Shown: one piece after another, positions 1 to 6,865 of the stretch
How positions within the stretch are numbered: the first letter of the stretch is position 1
Layout: each line of letters opens with the position of its first letter
Assembly (NCBI GenBank): GCA_002342175.1
Contig: DDPL01000018.1
Span: 440 to 11,429 of the forward strand
Length of the DNA: 10,990 bases
Direction of reading: 5' to 3'
From: Legionellales bacterium UBA2469
Lineage (GTDB): Bacteria > Pseudomonadota > Gammaproteobacteria > Legionellales > Legionellaceae
Program-made: the position numbers and the translations under genes
The notes under the pieces: model-generated
Database searches by the model: none
Told to the model about the DNA's origin: nothing
What the model saw: the letters and a program-made list of their open reading frames with translations, nothing else

Positions 1-570
1 AAGGAACACTGGCAGGATTTGATAAAAGACGCTTTTGACTTTAAAAGAATCTATCTAACACTTCCTGAAGAACAGCAACAACAACTGATTGAATCCTACC
101 AAGGACACTGGCAGGATTTGATAGGATACAGTTCTGACTTTAATACCATCTACCGAACACTTTCGATAGAACAACAACACCAACTCATTATATCGTTGCT
201 GAGCGAAGCATTAACAAAGTCCCATTCAATTCAAGATTCATTAATAGACTTACTTAAAAGCCCGTCTTCAGACATATGGTCTGACCCCGTACTTCAACAA
301 GTTCTAATAACACTCAACAAAGGGGTTCAGGTCCTTCAAAAGGATTATAAACCCGCATCTATTGAAACATTTTTGAAAAAACTATTCTCTCAAGATCCTG
401 AGCAAATAGAAAAATCACCGCGAGCTCTTGTAAGAAATTCTAAATCTCCAATATTGTCATGTTCAATGTTTTCTCAAAATAAACCTGAAAATATCAATGA
501 AATTCTTCAAACTTATTTTTCGGAATTTTTACCGCAAAAAGGCCCTGATGCGCCGCGTGCTAAAATATAA
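1..570 (+). CDS. C-terminal part of a helical-repeat protein (5' end outside window)
   Basis: The frame is open from base 1 to the TAA at 568-570, so this is the end of a longer gene whose start lies to the left. The TTG at 19 is not a convincing start, because the codons before it (K-E-H-W-Q-D) already belong to the repeat pattern. The visible part begins with two 33-residue repeats (HWQDLI...DF..IY.TL..EQQ.QLI), each probably a helical pair. A charged, Gln/Lys/Ser-rich segment of about 130 residues follows. No signal peptide, membrane segment or catalytic motif is visible. The last nine residues (from GPDAPRAKI) differ from the end of the downstream copy and probably result from a frame change, so this stop may be secondary. 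I do not recognise the family. Short helical repeats with a DF...L..EQ pattern recall large repeat proteins of Legionellales, but that is only a resemblance. Confidence 0.6.
   Translation, partial: KEHWQDLIKDAFDFKRIYLTLPEEQQQQLIESYQGHWQDLIGYSSDFNTIYRTLSIEQQHQLIISLLSEALTKSHSIQDSLIDLLKSPSSDIWSDPVLQQVLITLNKGVQVLQKDYKPASIETFLKKLFSQDPEQIEKSPRALVRNSKSPILSCSMFSQNKPENINEILQTYFSEFLPQKGPDAPRAKI
6..203 (+). repeat. Two tandem 33-codon repeats
   Basis: Bases 6-24 and 105-123 carry the same 19-base string (acactggcaggatttgata), exactly 99 bases apart, which keeps the reading frame. The encoded units share HWQDLI, then DF, IY, TL, EQQ and QLI at equivalent positions, while the intervening residues have diverged. 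A third, poorer unit lies at about 551-640 in the downstream duplicated module (Y-x-SDF ... QLIISLLSE). More units probably lie to the left of the window. Confidence 0.75.
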
Positions 571-978
571 AAGCGACTTTGACCAAGTTTGTATTGTTCT
601 TTGGGCAAATGTAACGGATATAAATCAACTGATAATATCCCTACTGAGCGAAAAAATGACTACTTCTAAATCGATTCAAATTGCGTTAAGGGATTTACTT
701 CAACAGCAACCACCAAGTGTATGAGCTTCCAACATATTTCAACAAGTGCTAATTACACTCAACAATGGGTTCAAGTCCTTCAAAAGGATTATAACCCCGC
801 ATCTATTGAAACATTTTTGAAAGCACTATGCTCTCAAGAGCCTGAACAAATTGAAAAAACACCACAAGCTCTTTTAAGAAAATATAAATCTCAAATATTT
901 TCACTGTTTTCTCAAAATAAACCTGAAAATTGCCCTTTAATCTTTCAAACTCATTTTTCGCTATTTCTTCATCAAAAA
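136..978 (+). repeat. Direct duplication of a ~400-bp module (136-540 and 575-978)
   Basis: Copy A (136-540) and copy B (575-978) align along their whole length. Offsets run from 439 to 445, then 444, then 438 as small indels accumulate. The best stretch is 331-378 against 775-822, with a single mismatch in 48 bases. The shared protein motifs in order are SDF, QLIISLLSE, QQVLITLN, VQVLQKDY, PASIETFLK, PEQIEK and FSQNKPEN. Indels that are multiples of three (6 bases extra in B near 590-630, 6 extra in A near 460) indicate that both copies were once translated. Confidence 0.85.
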
Positions 979-1023
979 GTAGATAATGAATCAAATTCCA
1001 GCAAAGAAAATTACCATAAATGA
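542..1023 (+). pseudogene. Broken second copy of the repeat-protein C-terminal module
   Basis: Homology to the upstream copy is spread over two frames. From about 549 to 721 it reads in the frame starting at 542, where Y-x-SDF and QLIISLLSE match copy A. At 722-724 a TGA replaces the TGG at 277-279 of copy A, and the homology continues through it in the same frame (FQQVLITLNN). At 767-769 a GGG replaces the GGGG at 322-325, and after it the homology moves to another frame (VQVLQKDYNPASIETFLK to FSQNKPEN) and ends at the TGA at 1021-1023. The frame also differs from copy A at the 541-562 junction. Three independent lesions make this a decayed module rather than separate small genes. Sequencing error could explain one indel but not the in-frame nonsense change. 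Confidence 0.75.
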
Positions 1024-1045
1024 TATTTCCTTACTTGCGGCATGA

Positions 1046-3244
1046 TCAGGTTTTTTTAATCTCGAGTTTTAATTGATTGACAATCTTATTTTTTATATGA
1101 TTCACAACCATCAATTTTTGACTTAAATTACAAACAAAAAAATTAATATTTAACATTACTGAATTGGTATTATCCTGATTATTGGTGGAGAAAGTTTTAA
1201 TTAAGGGTTGATAAGGCTCTTTTTGAACAATACGTGGTTCATTTTTTAGAATCAATGAGATTTGTTCATATATCGATGCCAGGCTTTCTTCGTTATCCAA
1301 TACACAATTAATATAACATTTATTCATGAACTCTGATGCTGAATAGTTAATCAATGCATTTTCAAGGACATAAGAATTCGGAATCGCTATTATCATTAAA
1401 TTTTCATCTAAAATTTGGGTTTGTAACATCGAAATTTTTATAATTTCTCCGGTGGTATAGATATTATATGTATGTACTTCTTTAATGACAACAAAATCAC
1501 CCACGCGAACACTTTTCTTAACCACAATAAACAATCCATAAACAATCTCTTTGATAATGGATTGTAATCCTAAACCAATTGAAAAACCCAATCCCCCAAT
1601 GATTAAACTGATATGGGTCATGGATAATCCTAAAATCATCAAACTGACTAATGTTGCCAATACATAACATATAAAATTAATGATTAATTTTATAGTGTGT
1701 TTTTTATCATTATCTTGAGAAAACTCATTACGATTACATATTTTATCACTGGTGATTTTTCCAATAACTAAAATAGTAAAAAACAACAATATGGACCATA
1801 TTAAGTTAAAAATGGAAAAACTAATCATCGATACATGTATAGGCCGACTCAGGGAGTCTTGAATATTATAAATATAATATTCAGGTATGGTTAAAATAAT
1901 CAGGATGTAAATAAATAGTTTATACAACAAAGCGATATTGATGATCCAAACTAAAATTTTAAAAGCAATGGTTTTTCTTATTGTCTCCAGCAATTCAAAT
2001 TTTGTTTTATTATCAAAATATTCTTGTTGAAAACCAAGCCATTTAGTGTAGTAAATTATAATTAATAGTGTTAAAAAAAATTGAGAAGCTGTAAAATTTA
2101 ATACTTTACCTTGGATTAACAATCCTAATTTAACGACATAAAAGATAACCACAAATAAACTAATGCTGTAACGAACAAATTTTAAAAATATGGCTTTTTT
2201 ATTGGAATACTTTTTATCTGTTAAAATCCAAATGAAACGTAGTAAGAAAAAAATTGAAGCCGGGTAAAAAATAACTAAAAAAGCTAAATAGATCATTTGA
2301 ATCAGCGTATTTGAAATAAACATTTCTAAATAAATAAATTGTACAAAACCGATGATATAAAAAATGAAAATAACTTTTTTAAGTGCATTGGATGTTTTGT
2401 CTATAAATTCTAAAGAACGATTGGGTTCAAAAAAATAGACCAAGTGATATAGCATCATTTGGAATAACAACATAATAAATAATGCTTTTGTAAAAATTAA
2501 ACCACTGGGACTTACTAACCAATCTTTTGTATTAATATAGATTAAAATATAAGTGCCAAAGGTTATTATAAAAATAGGAAAAATAAGACGCACATGTTTA
2601 TAAAAAACTCTTTTTGATGTATTTTTTTCTTTTAAAAACTGGATGTTTAAATATTTCCTCGCTAAAACTCCAAGACTAAGAAGAAATGTCATGTAGATAA
2701 AAAATAAAGCTAAATGTTTATCTTTGACTTCGTTAAGAAAATAAAATACGATTTTTAATGGAATGATTTGGGGTAGTGTATAATCATTTGAACGAAGGAG
2801 TTCATAAATATTTTTTCTTTGAATACGAGTATCATTGTAGAATTGCGCATCTTGCATTTTTTTATCAATGATAATCAAGAAATTGTCAATTTTTGCAATC
2901 AATACATCAATAAATTTAATTTTTTTCTGTATATCATGTTCAATGATTTGATAAGTGTCTTGTTCTTGTTTAGTAAAAGGGATATTTAATTGCTGATGTT
3001 TTTTTATTGTTTCACTAACATTTATTTTTTGACGATTAATTATTTTTAAGCAAGTCAATAATTCTGCTTTTTTTTCCATGAAGTTTTTTTGTACTTTCTT
3101 AAGGCAGGAATAATTATAATCAACTTGCTGAAATTTAATGCTCTGTGTATTTGTTTCATTGTCAATGGCGTTCAATAATGATTGATGGCAAGCAAATCCT
3201 GAAAATGAGAGCAAAGAAAATATCAAAACAAATATTTTAGTCAT
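1046..3244 (-). CDS. MscS-family mechanosensitive channel, MscK-like with short periplasmic domain
   Basis: This 732-residue inner-membrane protein should open under membrane tension and release solutes during hypo-osmotic shock. Residues 1-19 form a signal peptide. Residues 20-175 are a Lys-rich, coiled-coil-prone region, presumably periplasmic. About eleven hydrophobic segments follow, at roughly 178-195, 220-236, 248-272, 290-307, 313-340, 356-377, 388-401, 427-452, 472-496, 517-540 and 545-575. The last is the Gly-rich MscS pore helix (GGLGFSIGLGLQ). It is followed by the beta-domain motifs VGDFV (581-585) and IPNS (621-624) and a cytosolic alpha/beta domain to the end. Signal peptide, extra helices and C-terminal MscS core match the MscK/MscM type, but those proteins are about 1100 residues, so the periplasmic part here is much reduced. 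The gene is visibly more AT-rich than its neighbours. It has its own candidate promoter and stands alone. Confidence 0.9.
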   Translation of the reverse strand: MTKIFVLIFSLLSFSGFACHQSLLNAIDNETNTQSIKFQQVDYNYSCLKKVQKNFMEKKAELLTCLKIINRQKINVSETIKKHQQLNIPFTKQEQDTYQIIEHDIQKKIKFIDVLIAKIDNFLIIIDKKMQDAQFYNDTRIQRKNIYELLRSNDYTLPQIIPLKIVFYFLNEVKDKHLALFFIYMTFLLSLGVLARKYLNIQFLKEKNTSKRVFYKHVRLIFPIFIITFGTYILIYINTKDWLVSPSGLIFTKALFIMLLFQMMLYHLVYFFEPNRSLEFIDKTSNALKKVIFIFYIIGFVQFIYLEMFISNTLIQMIYLAFLVIFYPASIFFLLRFIWILTDKKYSNKKAIFLKFVRYSISLFVVIFYVVKLGLLIQGKVLNFTASQFFLTLLIIIYYTKWLGFQQEYFDNKTKFELLETIRKTIAFKILVWIINIALLYKLFIYILIILTIPEYYIYNIQDSLSRPIHVSMISFSIFNLIWSILLFFTILVIGKITSDKICNRNEFSQDNDKKHTIKLIINFICYVLATLVSLMILGLSMTHISLIIGGLGFSIGLGLQSIIKEIVYGLFIVVKKSVRVGDFVVIKEVHTYNIYTTGEIIKISMLQTQILDENLMIIAIPNSYVLENALINYSASEFMNKCYINCVLDNEESLASIYEQISLILKNEPRIVQKEPYQPLIKTFSTNNQDNTNSVMLNINFFVCNLSQKLMVVNHIKNKIVNQLKLEIKKT

Positions 3245-3285
3245 TTTTTCTTGAGAAATTTAATGCAATTCATATTTTAAAATGA

Positions 3286-3315
3286 ATTATAATTGATTTA
3301 TTGTCAATAAGACAA
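3286..3315 (-). promoter_or_regulatory. Candidate sigma-70 promoter for the MscS-family gene
   Basis: On the minus strand a perfect TATAAT (3286-3291) lies 18 bases downstream of TTGTCT (3310-3315, 4 of 6 matches to TTGACA). Transcription would start near 3279, giving a leader of about 35 bases to the ATG at 3244. A TTGACA also occurs inside the spacer but is too close to this -10 box to serve it. The surrounding DNA is very AT-rich, so chance matches are likely. Confidence 0.45.
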
Positions 3316-3323
3316 ACATTGGG

Positions 3324-3361
3324 AAAAATCCGGCGCTCGTATTTTGGGAGGCAAAGCGCCG
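3324..3361 (-). terminator. GC-rich hairpin and U-run after the small membrane-protein gene
   Basis: A perfect 7-bp inverted repeat, CGGCGCT (3331-3337) and AGCGCCG (3355-3361), encloses a 17-base loop. On the minus strand it begins 8 bases after the stop of the upstream gene and is followed by GGA and five T (3324-3328). Position and layout fit an intrinsic terminator. The loop is longer than usual, and the GC-rich block contrasts strongly with its AT-rich surroundings, so it could instead be a copy of a dispersed palindromic element. Confidence 0.5.
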
Positions 3362-3368
3362 CTAGAAT

Positions 3369-3854
3369 TTATTCTGTTACTAAACTTGCTTGTGCTTTTT
3401 TAATCACATAAGCTTGATGAAATTTTTCTTCCGCACGCTTTTCTATAGCATTAAACATTAAAGCACCAACAATCCATACTGGAATGGCATACCATCCATA
3501 CGAATGTGACAAGCATCCACCACCCAATACTGTTCCCATAAATATAAAGATATTCGATACACGATATAAATTTTTATGGCGTTTAAATTGATTGACTTGT
3601 TTATCGACCAATGCCAGATGCACATCGGATTTAAAATTATTTATGAGACGTTCCATAAACAAAGGAAAATCCTTGACGCTATGTTTTTTGATGTCTTCAA
3701 ACAAAACTTCCAGTAAACCGGATTTTTTAGGCACAGATTGAATATAGGTCATTAAATGCTGGCACTGTACCAATAAAGGCGATGGCGTATTGCTCTTTTT
3801 AGATAATGATTGGCATTGCTTTGACAAATATGCCAAATGGTTTGTAATCGACAT
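3369..3854 (-). CDS. Small membrane protein of unknown function with two C-terminal helices
   Basis: A 161-residue protein I do not recognise. Residues 1-95 are soluble and probably helical, with cysteines at 14 and 31. Residues 100-117 (FIFMGTVLGGGC region) and 121-135 (WYAIPVWIVGALMF region) are hydrophobic and could form a hairpin in the inner membrane. A charged tail follows (EKRAEEKFHQ). The frame is open from an ATG at 3878, but the candidate promoter at 3890-3918 would start transcription at about 3883, leaving almost no leader. I therefore prefer the ATG at 3854, which has a GAAG five bases upstream; the adjacent ATG at 3857 is equally possible. The gene lies between two terminator-like structures and appears to be a single-gene unit. 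No function is proposed. Confidence 0.7.
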   Translation of the reverse strand: MSITNHLAYLSKQCQSLSKKSNTPSPLLVQCQHLMTYIQSVPKKSGLLEVLFEDIKKHSVKDFPLFMERLINNFKSDVHLALVDKQVNQFKRHKNLYRVSNIFIFMGTVLGGGCLSHSYGWYAIPVWIVGALMFNAIEKRAEEKFHQAYVIKKAQASLVTE

Positions 3855-3889
3855 CATAGCTTCACATATAAAATACATAACGAATTAAT

Positions 3890-3918
3890 ATTGTACAACT
3901 TATGAACTAAAAAAACAA
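3890..3918 (-). promoter_or_regulatory. Candidate promoter for the small membrane-protein gene
   Basis: On the minus strand TACAAT (3890-3895) lies 17 bases downstream of TTGTTT (3913-3918). The -35 box overlaps the T-run of the terminator-like structure that ends the era-recO-MFS unit. A start near 3883 argues for translation from 3854/3857 rather than from the ATG at 3878. Confidence 0.4.
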
Positions 3919-3944
3919 TATTTTTCAATATGTGTGTTACACAT
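3909..3944 (-). terminator. Weak terminator-like hairpins after the MFS gene
   Basis: On the minus strand, right after the MFS stop, come a perfect 6-bp inverted repeat with a 3-base loop (ATGTGT at 3930-3935, ACACAT at 3939-3944), an AT-only 5-bp stem with a GAAA loop (3918-3931) and seven T (3909-3915). The two stems overlap by two bases and are alternatives. The stems are weak, so partial read-through is likely. Confidence 0.4.
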
Positions 3945-3947
3945 CGA

Positions 3948-5192
3948 TTATTCTGAATGTCCATTATGAAATAACCACAAAATTAGACCGGAGCTTAAAC
4001 TTAGAATAAACATTAAAATGAATACTGAATGAAACCGTCCTGAAAGCTCTACAATCCAACCCGTAATCACAGGTGATAAAATACCTGATAATGAAAATAA
4101 AAGCCCCGTCACCCCAAATGATGTTGCCGCGCGCTCTTTCGCAACATCAACATTTACAGAATAATACACGGCATTGACCGACATCACTGCGCCAAGTGAT
4201 AAGGAAAAACTAAATAAAATCCAATAAATGTTATGGCTCATCCATAACGGAAACAATGCCAACCCACTGACCAAATGAGAGATGATTAAAGGATAAGTTC
4301 TTGAGTAGCGTAAGCACTTCGTTTTAGTGTAGATCAAATCGGTTAACCATCCAACTATAAGCATCAGCATAGCAGCTGTTAACCAAGGAATTGTTGAAAA
4401 AAAACCAATTTGACTGAGTTTATAATCAAACGTTTTAGACAAATACTCCGGCATCCAATTCATAAAAAAAAATATGTAAAATCCAAATACAAAATAACCC
4501 CAATTATTTGCCATTAATGTTTTATTCTTGAGAATTTCTCTTAAGCCTATTAATCCGTGATGTGCAATGGTGGCTTTTGCTGAAGTTTGAATATAGGCCA
4601 GCTCTTCTTTGGACACATGTGAAGATTCAGAGGGTTTGTCTCGGTACAAAAACCACCATAAAGGGAGGAATAATAAACTCATACCCGCCAATACAAAATA
4701 CATGCCGCGCCAACCAAAACTATCGATTAAAGTTGTCACGACAGGACCGCTCATCGCCAACGCTATAGGAGCCGCAACTATACTCATGCTAAATGCGCGA
4801 TTGCGTTCGTTTAAAGGTAACCAATCACCAATGGTTTTTGTGACACAAGGGAAATTTGGGCCTTCCCCCAAACCTAAAAATACACGCGCCAAAAAAATCA
4901 TGATAAAGCCCTGAGCAAATCCAAGGCATAAGGTAGCGAACATCCACATTACACACGCACCAGTTAAAACAAGATGAGAACCATATTTATCTGCCAGCAT
5001 ACCCCCAATGAAAACCGTTACCAAATATCCAATTCCAAATGCGCCTAAAATATATCCCACATCAGTACTATTCAAATGGTATTCTTGGGCAATTTGGGTA
5101 ATTGCAAAACTAATGGATGCCCTATCAATATAATTGGTCATGGAAATTAAAAACAATAACAAAACCACCACCCAACGAAAATGTCCTTTCAT
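3948..5192 (-). CDS. MFS transporter, anion:cation symporter (ACS) family
   Basis: A 414-residue, twelve-helix inner-membrane carrier of the major facilitator superfamily. The ACS signature is clear: NYIDR at the end of helix 1 (20-24), the motif-A loop GMLADKYGS (64-72), GLGEGPNFP in helix 4 (107-115), and WLPLNERNRA (124-133). ACS members import organic anions such as hexuronates, glucarate, phthalate or sialic acid with protons or sodium; the substrate here cannot be read from the sequence. The frame extends to a GTG at 5228 inside recO, but the ATG at 5192 is preceded by AGGA at nine bases and starts with MKGHFRW before helix 1, as is typical. It begins 14 nt after the recO stop, so it is probably the last gene of an era-recO-MFS operon. 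Confidence 0.9.
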   Translation of the reverse strand: MKGHFRWVVVLLLFLISMTNYIDRASISFAITQIAQEYHLNSTDVGYILGAFGIGYLVTVFIGGMLADKYGSHLVLTGACVMWMFATLCLGFAQGFIMIFLARVFLGLGEGPNFPCVTKTIGDWLPLNERNRAFSMSIVAAPIALAMSGPVVTTLIDSFGWRGMYFVLAGMSLLFLPLWWFLYRDKPSESSHVSKEELAYIQTSAKATIAHHGLIGLREILKNKTLMANNWGYFVFGFYIFFFMNWMPEYLSKTFDYKLSQIGFFSTIPWLTAAMLMLIVGWLTDLIYTKTKCLRYSRTYPLIISHLVSGLALFPLWMSHNIYWILFSFSLSLGAVMSVNAVYYSVNVDVAKERAATSFGVTGLLFSLSGILSPVITGWIVELSGRFHSVFILMFILSLSSGLILWLFHNGHSE

Positions 5193-5201
5193 GGTCAAAA
5201 A

Positions 5202-5205
5202 TCCT
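5202..5205 (-). promoter_or_regulatory. Ribosome binding site deciding the MFS start
   Basis: AGGA on the minus strand, nine bases before the ATG at 5192 and directly after the recO stop codon (5207-5209). It supports the internal ATG over the GTG at 5228 and suggests translational coupling with recO. Confidence 0.6.
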
Positions 5206-5206
5206 T

Positions 5207-5881
5207 TTATTTTTGTTGCATCCACCACTCTCGTAATAAATGACGACTATTTAATTGCTTACCATTTAACACATGATCAATGGTTTGACGCAATATTTTT
5301 TTAAAATTTTTCAAACTTTGTTCATGCCATTCTTGATTTGCGATTTGAATTAACCATTCACCTAAATAACCATCGATAGCCTCTGAAAAACCTTCTTCAG
5401 GTAAAAACTGATAATATTTGCCTTGCTGAATCGTTTCATGTTGATGGGTTGTTAAAAAATCAATCTGATAACCACAATCCGCTAGTAATTGCCACTCAAA
5501 ATGCCGCATCAATAATTCAGGGCTCGCATTATCATCATGCAAAATAGCCTCATAGATATCAAAGATATGTGTTTGAATCTCATCGGTTCGACATAAATGA
5601 AATATCAACTCATTGAGATATAAACCCACCAGAAGTTTTAAGTCTTTAAAAACAAAGGGTTGTCCATGAAGTTCTATCGTTTGGATGTTATACGTGTCGC
5701 GTCGTGTTGTCCATGATATCCAGTAGGGACAAAAGGCTTGAGGTTTTATCATGCGTTTTGGGGCCCGATAAAACCCTTTTAAGAGTTTGTCGGGGGTTAA
5801 AAAATAAACCAAATACAAATGATCTCGAACGGGATATTGATGAATTAACCACGCATTCGAAGATTGTACGGTCTTAGTCAT
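5207..5881 (-). CDS. recO: DNA repair protein RecO
   Basis: A 224-residue recombination mediator. In its family RecO works with RecR (and RecF) to load RecA onto SSB-coated single-stranded DNA during gap repair. The N-terminal part (about 1-75) fits the RecO OB-fold, with YPVRDHLYLVYFLTPDKLLKG early on. The middle is helical (LNELIFHLC, then a HFEWQLLADCGYQIDF segment matching the RecO LR.FE..LL...GY pattern). The end has NSRHLLREW, matching the usual SR.LLR tail. The zinc-binding cysteines found in some RecO proteins are absent, as in many gammaproteobacterial versions. The ATG at 5881 is chosen because it overlaps the era stop as ATGACTAA (8 nt). An earlier ATG at 5911 would lie deeper in era and add ten residues unlike the family start. 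Confidence 0.88.
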   Translation of the reverse strand: MTKTVQSSNAWLIHQYPVRDHLYLVYFLTPDKLLKGFYRAPKRMIKPQAFCPYWISWTTRRDTYNIQTIELHGQPFVFKDLKLLVGLYLNELIFHLCRTDEIQTHIFDIYEAILHDDNASPELLMRHFEWQLLADCGYQIDFLTTHQHETIQQGKYYQFLPEEGFSEAIDGYLGEWLIQIANQEWHEQSLKNFKKILRQTIDHVLNGKQLNSRHLLREWWMQQK

Positions 5882-6761
5882 CCAATCCCATCTCACGCAA
5901 AAAGCGGACATCCTCTGCCCAGCCTGATTTAACTTTACAGAAACAATGTAAAAATACTTTTTTACCCAATATTTTTTCCATATCTTGGCGTGCTTCTGTA
6001 GCCATCAGTTTCATTTTTTCGCCTTTCGCACCTATCAGCATGCGTTTATGACTTGCTTTATCCACCCAAATTAAAGCATGAATTCGCCACATTTTACCTT
6101 CATCTTTCATCGACTCCACTTCAACAGTGGTTGCATAAGGTAACTCATCACCAGAGTAGCGAAAAATTTTTTCACGTAAAATTTCAGAGATTTGAAATTG
6201 AACAGGCCTGTCGGTTGTTTGATCGGCGTAGAACAAATGTGGACTGTCGGGCATTAATGGTCGCACGACTTCGAGCAAATGCGACACTTGAGCACCTGTT
6301 TTTGCCGATATCGGAATCATGGCAAAAAAATTTCTCAATTGTTGCCACTCTTGAAGTTTGGGAAGAAGAGTTTCTTTATCTTTGATTTTATCGATCTTGT
6401 TCACAATTAAGCACACAGGCACTTCAACATCTTTTAGCGCTTGGTGCACCAATTCATCATCTTCTGTCCAACGTGTCGCATCTATCAACCACCATATCAC
6501 ATCGACATCATGTAACACATTCAAGGCAGTTTGATTCATCATCTGGTTCATGGTTTGTTGTTGGGTACGATGGATACCTGGCGTATCGACAAAGACGTAT
6601 TGGTAGTTATCAATCGTTTGAATTCCTAAAACACGATGCCGAGTGGTTTGAGGCTTTCGAGAGGTTATACTGACTTTTTTTGACATCAAATTGTTTAGCA
6701 ATGTCGATTTACCAACGTTGGGGCGCCCTACCAGGGCAATATATCCACAATATGTGGTCAT
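5874..6761 (-). CDS. era: GTPase Era
   Basis: A 295-residue essential GTPase that binds the 3' end of 16S rRNA and helps 30S subunit maturation. All G motifs are intact: G1 GRPNVGKS (12-19), switch I threonines in PQTTR (37-41), G3 DTPG (59-62), G4 NKID (121-124) and G5 SAK (152-154). The C-terminal KH domain carries the RNA-binding loop IGAKGEKM (243-250) and ends with the family-typical GWAEDVRFLREMGLDD. Length is normal. A GAGG seven bases before the ATG supports the start. In many gammaproteobacteria era follows rnc (and lepB); here a divergent permease lies upstream, so era appears to be first in its operon, with its own promoter in 6762-6895. Confidence 0.97.
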   Translation of the reverse strand: MTTYCGYIALVGRPNVGKSTLLNNLMSKKVSITSRKPQTTRHRVLGIQTIDNYQYVFVDTPGIHRTQQQTMNQMMNQTALNVLHDVDVIWWLIDATRWTEDDELVHQALKDVEVPVCLIVNKIDKIKDKETLLPKLQEWQQLRNFFAMIPISAKTGAQVSHLLEVVRPLMPDSPHLFYADQTTDRPVQFQISEILREKIFRYSGDELPYATTVEVESMKDEGKMWRIHALIWVDKASHKRMLIGAKGEKMKLMATEARQDMEKILGKKVFLHCFCKVKSGWAEDVRFLREMGLDD

Positions 6762-6768
6762 GTAAAAT

Positions 6769-6772
6769 CCTC
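6769..6772 (-). promoter_or_regulatory. Ribosome binding site of era
   Basis: GAGG within GTGAGGA on the minus strand, seven bases before the ATG at 6761. It is among the best Shine-Dalgarno matches in the window and confirms the era start. Confidence 0.65.
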
Positions 6773-6795
6773 ACAACAAATACTCAGATCCTAGC

Positions 6796-6812
6796 ATTAT
6801 TGGCGCAATAAT
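6796..6812. repeat. Perfect palindrome in the era / permease intergenic region
   Basis: ATTATTG (6796-6802) and CAATAAT (6806-6812) are exact reverse complements separated by GCG. The site lies 35 bases upstream of era and 87 bases upstream of the divergent permease. It could be an operator for a dimeric regulator, or a short hairpin in the era leader. No T-run follows on either strand, so it is not an obvious terminator. Confidence 0.45.
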
Positions 6813-6825
6813 GAAACAAAATGAT

Positions 6826-6865
6826 TTGATAATAATTGTTCGCTGTCATTAAATGGTGATATTAT
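6826..6865 (+). promoter_or_regulatory. Candidate promoter(s) for the EamA-mutY pair
   Basis: Two overlapping sigma-70-like layouts occur on the plus strand: TTGATA (6826-6831), 17 bases, TTAAAT (6849-6854); and TTGTTC (6836-6841), 18 bases, TATTAT (6860-6865). The second gives a leader of about 27 bases to the ATG at 6899. GATA/TATC half-sites (6828-6832, 6858-6866, 6871-6875) surround and overlap them. Because the region is AT-rich, either match could be chance. Confidence 0.35.

Noticed and set aside
803..994. Open frame on the minus strand opposite the decayed repeat module
   Set aside because: It is antisense to a region with clear plus-strand homology to copy A, has no ribosome binding site and resembles no known protein.
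1..1023. CRISPR array or mobile element behind the left-edge repeats
   Set aside because: The repeats are in-frame coding units of 99 and about 440 bases, without spacers, terminal inverted repeats or transposase.
4562..4914. Two plus-strand open frames inside the MFS transporter
   Set aside because: They are opposite a well-supported transporter and their translations look like random composition.
5193..5228. GTG start at 5228 for the MFS transporter
   Set aside because: It lies within recO, lacks a ribosome binding site, and an ATG with AGGA nine bases upstream lies 36 bases further in.
6053..6673. Plus-strand open frames inside era
   Set aside because: They are antisense to an intact, motif-complete GTPase and show no features of their own.
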